A stretch of DNA of 5,759 nucleotides from Bacteriovorax sp. (GTDB lineage Bacteria > Bdellovibrionota > Bacteriovoracia > Bacteriovoracales > Bacteriovoracaceae): NCBI GenBank assembly GCA_030654205.1, contig JAURXW010000524.1, positions 1 through 5,759 of the forward strand, read 5' to 3'. Below the pieces are notes generated by a model. That model worked only from the letters and a program-made list of their open reading frames with translations, did no database searches and was not told the origin of the DNA. The position numbers and the translations under genes are program-made. Shown here piece after piece: positions 1-5,759 of the stretch; position 1 is the stretch's first letter; every line of letters starts with the position of its first letter.

Positions 1-1604
1 AACCTGTTGGTGGTATAGGACAGATTGGATCTAACATGACCTTGATCAAAGGGGCGAGCGATACCATTTTAATTGATGCCGGTATTCTTTTTCCCTACGA
101 AGATTTTTTTGATATTAATTATTTAATACCTGATCTTTCTACCATACCAACTCCAAGCCATTTGGTTATAACCCATGGCCATGAAGATCATATCGGCGCA
201 GTTTTACACGTCATCAAGCAGTTTCCTAATATTAAAGTTTTGGCTTCTCCTTTTACGGCGGCCCTGATTAGAAAAAAGCTAGAGTTTAATCATAACCAAT
301 ATCCTATTACAGAATATCGCCATTTTGATCAGTTGGGATTTACTGATTTTACAATTGACCCAATTCACGTCAATCATTCAATTCCAGAAACTCATGGGCT
401 TTTAATACGGGATCATAAAGAAGAATTTGGTTTGTTTTTTATTTCAGATTTTAAGATCGATTATAAAACCATTTACGAGCGCCCTTTTGATTTTGAAAAA
501 CTTATCAAATTATCTAAAAACTTAAAACGCAAAGTTTTGCTAGTTGATAGTACAAATATAACTAGTAATACTCTACAGACCCCATCTGAAGTTGATATTA
601 TTCCTGTTGCTGATGAAATTTTTGCCAGTACAGATAAAAGAATTTTTATCACTTGTTTTTCTTCAAATATCCATCGCCTTATGACATTTATAGCACTTGC
701 CAAAAAGCATGGTAGAAAACTAGTTCCTCATGGCCGCTCAATGATTAGTTATTTAAATACTGCTAATGAACTTGGTATGATTCCCGACTTTGATACTGTT
801 GTTAAACAGGCCGATTCAGTAACTCCTAATCAAGAAAATCTTGTCGTTTTATTATCCGGCTGCCAAGGTGATTTTCGTGGAACATTTAGACGTTTTTGCA
901 TGGGAGAAGACTCAACTTTTAAACCTCGGGCCGATGACCTTGTTCTCTTGAGCTCGAAAGCTATTCCTGGTAATGAAAAGAAAATTTCTTTGCTCATGAA
1001 TAAACTTTCAGAAGTTGGAATTAAGATAATAACTTCTCAAGAAAAACTCATTCATGTTTCAGGACATCCTGGCCGAGACGATTTAACCCATTTATATGAA
1101 AAATATAATCCAACTGACATTGTCCCCATTCACGGAGAAACTTCATTTATAAGAGCTCACATCGAACATATTAAAAAATCTTTTCCATCTGCTGTTCCTC
1201 ATTATTTTTTAAACTTTGACTCCATGATTGTTTCTGATGATTTAAAGTTAAAAATTAATCTCGGGGAAAAACATGACCCTGTTATTATACACGGCAAACA
1301 GCTTGTGCTTGAAAAAGAAAAAATTAGCGAAAGAAGAAAACTCGCTTGCAACGGGTCCGTTTTTGTTTCACTTAAGATTTCAAAAAGTCTTACTGATGTA
1401 GAAAAAATAACTTTTACCTTTCAAGGCTTGCCATTATTAGTTACTAAAAATGATGATAAATTTAGAAAGTTTTTAGAAAACTATTTTGTACAAATAAGTT
1501 TTAAAGATTTAGACAAAACTACTGAAGAATTAAGAATTGCTGTAAGAAAATATTTTGACCAAATCTTAGGATATAAACCCCAAACTTTTATACACGTATT
1601 ATGA
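1..1604 (+). CDS. rnj: Ribonuclease J family metallo-beta-lactamase/beta-CASP RNase, 5' end cut by window edge
   Basis: Probable RNase J, a zinc-dependent cytoplasmic ribonuclease that in characterised members combines endonuclease and 5'-3' exonuclease activity in mRNA decay and rRNA maturation. The frame is open from base 3; the codons before the ATG at 36 encode PVGGIGQIGSN, the usual N-terminal RNase J strand, so that ATG is internal and probably only 10-25 residues are missing. Numbering from it, I see HGHEDH at 47-52, a metal-ligand His at 114 (HSIP), the ligand Asp at 138 (SDFK, where most relatives have GDFK), DSTN at 171-174, a beta-CASP region at about 200-340, SGH at 342-344 and the last ligand His at 366 (PIHGE). 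His344 and His366 are 22 apart, as in characterised RNase J proteins. Residues 420-522 are the family's C-terminal domain (ISERRKLA at 430-437). All metal ligands are present, so it is probably active. The stop overlaps the next gene's start. Assignment to RNase J over other beta-CASP nucleases rests on the N-terminal strand and the C-terminal domain. Confidence 0.92.
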   Translation, partial: PVGGIGQIGSNMTLIKGASDTILIDAGILFPYEDFFDINYLIPDLSTIPTPSHLVITHGHEDHIGAVLHVIKQFPNIKVLASPFTAALIRKKLEFNHNQYPITEYRHFDQLGFTDFTIDPIHVNHSIPETHGLLIRDHKEEFGLFFISDFKIDYKTIYERPFDFEKLIKLSKNLKRKVLLVDSTNITSNTLQTPSEVDIIPVADEIFASTDKRIFITCFSSNIHRLMTFIALAKKHGRKLVPHGRSMISYLNTANELGMIPDFDTVVKQADSVTPNQENLVVLLSGCQGDFRGTFRRFCMGEDSTFKPRADDLVLLSSKAIPGNEKKISLLMNKLSEVGIKIITSQEKLIHVSGHPGRDDLTHLYEKYNPTDIVPIHGETSFIRAHIEHIKKSFPSAVPHYFLNFDSMIVSDDLKLKINLGEKHDPVIIHGKQLVLEKEKISERRKLACNGSVFVSLKISKSLTDVEKITFTFQGLPLLVTKNDDKFRKFLENYFVQISFKDLDKTTEELRIAVRKYFDQILGYKPQTFIHVL

Positions 1605-2191
1605 GCCAATTTTTACAAAACAACCTAGTCGCGATTATTGTTTTTCTTCTGTTGTTAATATTTTTATTAATGGGAAGTATGATTTTTATCTTATGCAAGC
1701 TCGTGCTTAGGACAAAACCTGCGGATTTCGTCATTGATACCTCCACCGTTTTGGCCGATGAAGTATTATCACCTTTATTGAAAATAAAAAAACATGAAAT
1801 TTCTTTAGTCGAAAAATATTATTGTATCCATCACACAGAGGCCCCATCTGTTGGTTCGTGCCTGATTTGTGAAGAAGTTTTTTGTGTAGACTGCCTGGTT
1901 GACCACGAAAGCATGCATTTTTGTAAAGAGCATTTTAGAACTTATGCTAATTACAAATGGCAACAAATTACAGATACGCGTACAACTCCAGATACACCTG
2001 AAGATGGGCTTTATATCTATAATTTTAAACGAGATATTTGGCTAAATAAAAATATTCCAAGTTTTGTTATGACCCATTACAAAATCAATATTGAAAATGA
2101 TTATATTGAATCTTTTATTCAATTAAATGTTCGCATTGAAGATGTTACAAAATTGAGTTTAGAGCTTGAAAACTATAAGGCCCAGGTTTAA
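1601..2191 (+). CDS. Membrane-anchored B-box-type zinc-finger protein of unknown function
   Basis: A 196-residue protein I cannot assign to a named gene. Residues 9-36 are one strongly hydrophobic helix (rich in Leu, Ile, Val and Phe), followed by Lys/Arg residues, consistent with a single anchor leaving the rest in the cytoplasm. Residues 75-111 hold a regular metal-binding pattern: Cys75-x2-His78, Cys87-x2-Cys90, Cys95-x2-Cys98 and Cys108-x2-His111. This gives eight ligands, enough for two zinc ions, and resembles the B-box fingers found near the N-terminus of some bacterial membrane proteins. The C-terminal part, about 112-196, is soluble, with alternating hydrophobic and polar residues and no motif I recognise. 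The ATG lies inside the stop region of the RNase J gene (ATGA overlap), and no strong Shine-Dalgarno precedes it, so translation is probably coupled to the nuclease gene. A role alongside RNase J, such as membrane attachment or a protein contact, is inferred from position only. Confidence 0.8.
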   Translation: MSQFLQNNLVAIIVFLLLLIFLLMGSMIFILCKLVLRTKPADFVIDTSTVLADEVLSPLLKIKKHEISLVEKYYCIHHTEAPSVGSCLICEEVFCVDCLVDHESMHFCKEHFRTYANYKWQQITDTRTTPDTPEDGLYIYNFKRDIWLNKNIPSFVMTHYKINIENDYIESFIQLNVRIEDVTKLSLELENYKAQV

Positions 2192-2202
2192 CCCGGGCCT
2201 TA
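2176..2202. terminator. Hairpin terminator between convergent operons
   Basis: The arms 2176-2187 and 2191-2202 pair over 12 positions around a 3-base loop, with a GGCCC/GGGCC core. In plus-strand RNA one pair (2184 with 2194) is an A-C mismatch. In minus-strand RNA the same position is a G-U wobble, so the stem is unbroken for ftsZ transcripts, where it starts 22 bases after the stop. On that strand it is followed by a modest U-rich run (TTTTC within 8 bases). The plus-strand side has an A-rich tail and no good U tract. It most likely ends the ftsZ transcript and may also act on the RNase J unit. The hairpin overlaps the last codons and stop of the zinc-finger gene. Confidence 0.7.
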
Positions 2203-2224
2203 AAGTTAAAAATATAATTTAAAT

Positions 2225-3793
2225 CTACAGATCGATATTTTTAAAATCGCGAGCTACTGGTCTTGCCGGTTCAACTTTTTCTTCTTTTCTTAAATATGAT
2301 GGAGTATCAAATTCATCTTCATCAAAATTAATAAAACCCAATTTTTCTGCAATTGATTTAGCTCTATTGTTTGTTTCCGACTCAACTTTGTTTGTTACAA
2401 CGGATTGTTGAGGTCTTGCCGATGTTTCGTAACGATTAGCTGCATCTCTAATAGACTGGATCAAGCGAGAAGGCTGCTTTGTTTCTTCTGCTTGATTGTT
2501 ATGAGTAACGGCATCTTCGTTAACTGCATGCTGAGCATTGTAAGAATTTCTATCATTCATGAAGCGATCAAAGTCAGATCGATCTTCCTGAGTTTCTATT
2601 TGAGTAATTACGGCCGCTGGAGCTGGGGCCGCTTTTCTTGGAGCAAAAATATCACGAGTACTTTCTTCTACTTTTGAAGCTTGTTCAACAGGTGCTGCAT
2701 ATACTGGTTGAGTTTGTGTTGGAGCAGCGTAGTTTACTTGAACTGGAGATTGAACTGGAGTTGCAAATGTTGCAAGAGTTGCAGCCTGAACTTGTTGATC
2801 ATTGGCAATACTTGAATGAGCGCGAATTTGTCCGCCTAACCCTGTTGCAATAACAGTTACCATTACGCTATCGCCACAATTATTATCAATAACTGTTCCA
2901 AAAATAATTTCAGCATTCTCATCTGCAGCTTCCATGATCAGGGTTACTGCTTCATTTGTTTCGTGCATTGTAAGAGTATCAGAACCTGTAATATTTATGA
3001 TAATTCCAGTCGCACCATTAATTGAAATATCTTCTAATAGAGGTGAACTTATTGCATCCGTTGCAGCTTTAATCGCTCGTCCTGCTCCAGAAGCTGTTCC
3101 TGTTCCCATTAGAGCTAGACCTTTATTTGCCATAACAGTAGAAACGTCTGCAAAGTCAGCATTAATATGACCAGTGTTATTGATCAAATCAGAAATACCA
3201 CGAACGGCATTTAATAAAACTTCATCAGCTTTTTTAAATGTATCAACCAAAGATAAGTTTTCTCCGGCAAGATATAATAGTCTTTGGTTTGGAATAGTAA
3301 TCAATGAATCAACACTCTCTTCAAGATTTCTAATTCCTTCTTCGGCCTGTTTAAATCTTTTTTTACCTTCAAAAACGAATGGTTTTGTAACAACACCAAC
3401 AGTAAGTGCACCTAGCTCTTTTGCAAGTTTTGCAATTACTGGAGCAGCTCCCGTCCCAGTTCCACCACCCATACCAGCAGTTATAAAAACCATATCAGCA
3501 CCTTTTAAGACTTCTGAAATTTTTTCATAATCTTCAAGTGCAGCTTTTTTTCCAATTTCCGGATTTGCACCAGCGCCTAAACCTTTAGTGACATTTCCAC
3601 CAAGTTGTATTTTTGTTTGGGCCAGAGAAATATTTAGTGCTTGAGCATCTGTATTTGCAACAATATATTCAACGCCAGAAAGACCAGCTCTAATCATTGT
3701 GTTTACGGCATTACATCCACCGCCTCCAACTCCAACGACTTTTATTCTCGCACCATTTACTCTTGTATTTTCCGTATCTGTAATTTCGAACAT
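2225..3793 (-). CDS. ftsZ: Cell division GTPase FtsZ, with long C-terminal linker
   Basis: Tubulin-like GTPase that polymerises into the Z-ring at midcell and recruits the divisome. The core is at about 15-325: the nucleotide loop GGGGCNAV (23-30), the tubulin signature GGGTGTG (109-115) and the T7 catalytic loop NADFADV (211-217), with Asp213 and Asp216 matching the residues that complete the GTPase site of the next subunit. All core motifs are intact. At 522 residues it is much longer than E. coli FtsZ (383). The extra length is a low-complexity linker at about 330-490, first rich in Ala, Pro, Gln and Val, then in Asp, Asn and Arg. The conserved FtsA-binding peptide is DTPSYLRK (496-503). 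Unusually, about 19 residues follow it, ending FKNIDL. The start has a strong GGGAGG five bases upstream. It is the last gene of the cluster, 26 bases after ftsA, and a hairpin follows its stop. Confidence 0.98.
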   Translation of the reverse strand: MFEITDTENTRVNGARIKVVGVGGGGCNAVNTMIRAGLSGVEYIVANTDAQALNISLAQTKIQLGGNVTKGLGAGANPEIGKKAALEDYEKISEVLKGADMVFITAGMGGGTGTGAAPVIAKLAKELGALTVGVVTKPFVFEGKKRFKQAEEGIRNLEESVDSLITIPNQRLLYLAGENLSLVDTFKKADEVLLNAVRGISDLINNTGHINADFADVSTVMANKGLALMGTGTASGAGRAIKAATDAISSPLLEDISINGATGIIINITGSDTLTMHETNEAVTLIMEAADENAEIIFGTVIDNNCGDSVMVTVIATGLGGQIRAHSSIANDQQVQAATLATFATPVQSPVQVNYAAPTQTQPVYAAPVEQASKVEESTRDIFAPRKAAPAPAAVITQIETQEDRSDFDRFMNDRNSYNAQHAVNEDAVTHNNQAEETKQPSRLIQSIRDAANRYETSARPQQSVVTNKVESETNNRAKSIAEKLGFINFDEDEFDTPSYLRKEEKVEPARPVARDFKNIDL

Positions 3794-3798
3794 AGTGG

Positions 3799-3804
3799 CC
3801 TCCC
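3799..3804 (-). promoter_or_regulatory. Strong ribosome binding site of ftsZ
   Basis: The minus strand reads GGGAGG, a near-complete anti-16S match, five bases before the ftsZ ATG. It lies in the 26-base gap after the ftsA stop and confirms the chosen start. It is stronger than the site in front of ftsA, in keeping with the greater amount of FtsZ than FtsA that cells generally need. Confidence 0.8.
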
Positions 3805-3819
3805 GAGCAAAAACTTTAA

Positions 3820-5103
3820 TTAAAATATTTCTTTAAATACAGACTTTAATGACTCACTCAATTTTCCAATCAGGTCTGTATTTGAATGATTCGAGTCTTT
3901 ATCTTTATTATTGAACATTACGCGGTGATTATTTGCACCTTGATTTTGAGTTGGAGTGTAAGGTTTTCTTTTTGCAGCTTCAATCAAAAGACCTAGCACC
4001 GTTGAATATTTTGGATTTTGCATAATATTAGTCATTCCTCCAAAGGGAATTGGATAACCAATTTTACAAGATCTCATTAAAATATATTCTCCAAGTTCAG
4101 GTAGTCCTTTTATAAGAGCACCACCACCAGTTAAAACAAATCCACCGGCAACTTGATCGTAAAGTTTTTTATCTTCAACCATCATTCGTACAACATCAAA
4201 TAATTCTTCTGCGCGTGCGCCTAAAACTTCGGCCACAACGCTCAATTGAACTTCACATGGCTTCGTTCCAGATAAACCCTGAACCGTAATATGTGCTGAC
4301 TGATTCAATTGTTCAGCAAGAACACTTCCATGATTAATTTTAATTCTTTCTGCTTCATTGTGAGGGATTTTTAAAGCTACGGCCAAGTCATTGGTAAAAT
4401 GATTTCCACCAATCGGGATAATTTGAGAATGAATCAAACTTCCATCTTTCCAAACAGCAATATCAGTCGTTCCACCACCGATATCAACCAGCACAACTCC
4501 TAATTCTTTTTCTTCGAAAGATAGAACAGCTTCGGAAGATGCTAATGGCTGAAGTGTAATATGCTCTGCCTCAATACCTGTTTGCTCTACACATTTAACC
4601 AGGTTTTGAATGAGTGGAATTGACCCGGTAACTATATGAACATGAGCTTCTAATCTCACACCACACATACCAATAGGATTTTTAATTCCAGTAGTATTAT
4701 CGACTCTAAATTCTTGGGGAATAACGTGAAGGATATCTCTATCAGAAGGAATAACTACAGCTCTTGCTGCTTCAAGAACTCGATCTACATCGTCTTGAGT
4801 AATTTCTTTTCCCTTAATTGCTACAACGCCTGAACTATTAAAACTATAAATATGGCTTCCGGCTATACCGATGGTTGCACCAACAATATTTACTCCGGCC
4901 ATTAATCTCGCTTCTTCAAGGGAGGCTTGAATAGAGCGAACTGTTTTATCAATATTAACAACTGAACCTTTCTTTAAACCATAAGAAGGGTGTGTACCAA
5001 TACCGATAATTTCTAATTCTTGATTGGGATGTTGGAGTCCTACGATTGTGCAAACTTTCGTTGTTCCGACATCGAGACCTACGATGATGTTTTTTTCGTT
5101 CAT
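3820..5103 (-). CDS. ftsA: Cell division protein FtsA, membrane tether for FtsZ
   Basis: Actin-fold ATP-binding protein that attaches FtsZ filaments to the inner membrane and helps activate septal peptidoglycan synthesis. At 427 residues it is of normal length. Visible motifs are phosphate-1 DVGTTK (11-16), the FtsA-specific 1C subdomain at about 85-163, phosphate-2 VDIGGGTTDIAVW (206-218), the FtsA-like IPIGGNHFTNDLA (229-241), and the adenosine motif LTGGG (324-328). A polar, Asn-rich linker at about 380-408 leads to a C-terminal amphipathic helix (409-427, LIGKLSESLKSVFKEIF), the membrane-targeting sequence of the family. The set with the 1C domain and this helix separates FtsA from MreB, DnaK and PilM. 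The ATG at 5103 is preceded by AAAGGA with 8-base spacing. It lies between ftsQ (65-base gap) and ftsZ (26-base gap), so the three are probably co-transcribed. No key residue appears to be missing. Confidence 0.98.
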   Translation of the reverse strand: MNEKNIIVGLDVGTTKVCTIVGLQHPNQELEIIGIGTHPSYGLKKGSVVNIDKTVRSIQASLEEARLMAGVNIVGATIGIAGSHIYSFNSSGVVAIKGKEITQDDVDRVLEAARAVVIPSDRDILHVIPQEFRVDNTTGIKNPIGMCGVRLEAHVHIVTGSIPLIQNLVKCVEQTGIEAEHITLQPLASSEAVLSFEEKELGVVLVDIGGGTTDIAVWKDGSLIHSQIIPIGGNHFTNDLAVALKIPHNEAERIKINHGSVLAEQLNQSAHITVQGLSGTKPCEVQLSVVAEVLGARAEELFDVVRMMVEDKKLYDQVAGGFVLTGGGALIKGLPELGEYILMRSCKIGYPIPFGGMTNIMQNPKYSTVLGLLIEAAKRKPYTPTQNQGANNHRVMFNNKDKDSNHSNTDLIGKLSESLKSVFKEIF

Positions 5104-5111
5104 ACTGAGAA

Positions 5112-5117
5112 TCCTTT
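5112..5117 (-). promoter_or_regulatory. Ribosome binding site of ftsA
   Basis: The minus strand reads AAAGGA eight bases before the ATG at 5103. It fixes the ftsA start and is weaker than the site in front of ftsZ. Confidence 0.7.
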
Positions 5118-5136
5118 CTCTATTGATCCGATTGCA

Positions 5137-5151
5137 ACAGAATCATTCTGT
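5137..5151. repeat. Perfect 15-base palindrome in the ftsQ-ftsA gap
   Basis: ACAGAAT and ATTCTGT are exact inverted copies on either side of a single central base, in the 65-base gap between ftsQ and ftsA. It is neither coding nor part of the ftsA ribosome binding site. It could be an operator for a dimeric repressor or a small RNA hairpin (5-base stem, 5-base loop). It does not match the E. coli LexA box, which has CTGT outside and ACAG inside, the reverse arrangement. I know of no factor for it. Confidence 0.5.
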
Positions 5152-5159
5152 CACATAAA

Positions 5160-5188
5160 ATGGTAGAATTAGTCCTTAAACTTGACAA
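5160..5188 (-). promoter_or_regulatory. Possible weak sigma-70-type promoter in front of ftsA
   Basis: On the minus strand, TTGTCA (5183-5188; 5 of 6 bases match the -35 consensus) is separated by exactly 17 bases from TACCAT (5160-5165; 4 of 6 match the -10 consensus). The -35 lies in the last codons of ftsQ. A start would fall near 5152-5154, directly beside the 15-base palindrome, a usual place for an operator. Internal promoters within ftsQAZ are known in other bacteria. The -10 is weak and chance matches are common in AT-rich DNA, so this is tentative. Confidence 0.3.
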
Positions 5189-5759
5189 CAACTTTTTTGC
5201 TATTTGTAAGATTTATAATGGCCGGAATTTTTTCTTTTAATTCCATATAGTTCACAATCTTATCTAGCTTGACCATTTTGTCCCCCCATTCATCAGGTCC
5301 CATAAAGACACTAGATGGGTGCCCGTTAATCGACAAAATAATGGTGAGTTCTTTATTATTGTTTAAAATTACTTCAGAAAGTTTGCCGCGCAGACCTGGT
5401 CTCATTTCTTTTACAAGGTTTGTAACATCACTTTGAACCTTGTCTTCCATTTCTCCAACAGGCAATGCCAGGTAGGGAAGGTCGTGTGTTAACTTCTTTT
5501 CACTTCGAAGTAGAGCTTCATAAGTTGGATCAAACAACTGACCGTTATCCACTAAAATTGCTTCGTAAGAATCAGCACCATTGTTCTTATAAATTTGAAC
5601 CCTCATAAGAGGTTCTGGACAATTAAAATTTAAATCGAGAACCTTGCTATAAGGATCGTATTGAATTTTGTAGTCCGAGACGAAATACTTATCGGCCCAT
5701 TTTTCATTGATAATTTTTAATTTCACATCACGCAATGAATGAGATTGCTCAAAAGTTTT
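5169..5759 (-). CDS. ftsQ: Cell division protein FtsQ (DivIB family), 5' end cut by window edge
   Basis: Bitopic inner-membrane divisome protein whose periplasmic domain links early and late division proteins, with FtsB and FtsL as partners. The frame is open to the right edge (residues KTFEQSHS precede the TTG at 5735), so the TTG is internal and the true start, cytoplasmic tail, membrane helix and most of the POTRA domain lie outside the window. What remains is the end of the POTRA region (VSDYKIQYDPYSKVLDLNF; ILVDNGQLFDP), then the beta domain: LPYLALPVGE, a GKLSEVILNN segment, the SSVFMGPDEWGDKMVKLDKI strand-helix and the terminal INLTNSKKVVVKF, matching the family's closing pattern of a turn before Lys-Lys-Val-Val-Val. 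FtsQ diverges quickly and sequence alone would be moderate evidence. Position directly upstream of ftsA and ftsZ makes the call firm. Confidence 0.88.
   Translation of the reverse strand, partial: KTFEQSHSLRDVKLKIINEKWADKYFVSDYKIQYDPYSKVLDLNFNCPEPLMRVQIYKNNGADSYEAILVDNGQLFDPTYEALLRSEKKLTHDLPYLALPVGEMEDKVQSDVTNLVKEMRPGLRGKLSEVILNNNKELTIILSINGHPSSVFMGPDEWGDKMVKLDKIVNYMELKEKIPAIINLTNSKKVVVKFKD

Noticed and set aside
473..703. 76-codon open frame on the minus strand inside the RNase J gene
   Set aside because: It is fully antisense to a well-conserved coding region, its product resembles no family I know, and no ribosome binding site or promoter context supports it.
2717..2770. Tandem repeat in ftsZ (two YAAP-containing segments, residues 355-358 and 365-368)
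   Set aside because: Only two short, imperfect copies in a low-complexity Ala/Pro/Gln linker. Composition bias explains them.
2405..3823. Several plus-strand open frames (60-118 codons) opposite ftsZ
   Set aside because: They mirror the codon pattern of ftsZ, which is certain on the other strand. Their products are low-complexity or unlike any known protein.
5137..5151. SOS (LexA) box in front of ftsA
   Set aside because: The half-sites are in the opposite order to the E. coli LexA box and too close together, so only a generic palindrome can be claimed.
5733..5735. TTG as the ftsQ start
   Set aside because: The frame continues upstream to the window edge, no ribosome binding site precedes it, and starting there would remove the membrane helix and most of the POTRA domain that FtsQ needs.

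Overview
This is a housekeeping window from an AT-rich bacterium, roughly a third to two-fifths GC by eye. It holds the 3' end of a division (dcw-type) cluster on the minus strand, in the order ftsQ, ftsA, ftsZ. Converging on it from the plus strand is a two-gene unit encoding a ribonuclease J family nuclease and a small membrane-anchored zinc-finger protein. Gram-negative style FtsQ and FtsA, an FtsZ with a very long linker, an RNase J homologue and the low GC together suggest a Bdellovibrionota or delta-proteobacteria-like organism, for example the Bacteriovorax/Halobacteriovorax group. That placement is inference; no rRNA or other marker in the window settles it.

Layout. From the left edge to 1604 (+) is an RNase J-like metallo-beta-lactamase/beta-CASP nuclease. 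It is cut only at its extreme 5' end, because the frame stays open to base 1 and encodes the family's N-terminal glycine-rich strand upstream of the first ATG. Its stop overlaps the start of the next gene by ATGA. From 1601 to 2191 (+) is a 196-residue protein with one N-terminal membrane helix and a B-box-like zinc cluster. A strong hairpin at 2176-2202 sits between the convergent units and overlaps the end of that gene. From 2225 to 3793 (-) is ftsZ, from 3820 to 5103 (-) is ftsA, and from 5169 to the right edge (-) is ftsQ, which is also open at its 5' end. There is no gene-free stretch longer than about 65 bases.

How the genes work together. FtsQ belongs to the periplasmic/inner-membrane divisome scaffold. 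FtsA tethers FtsZ filaments to the membrane through its C-terminal amphipathic helix and binds the conserved C-terminal peptide of FtsZ. Both interaction elements are visible here. The three genes are closely spaced and probably co-transcribed, with a possible extra promoter and a perfect palindrome in the ftsQ-ftsA gap. The RNase J gene and its partner are translationally coupled, which suggests the zinc-finger membrane protein works with the nuclease or with RNA turnover. That is the least understood and most interesting part of an otherwise conventional region. I saw no mobile elements, CRISPR arrays, tRNA or rRNA genes.
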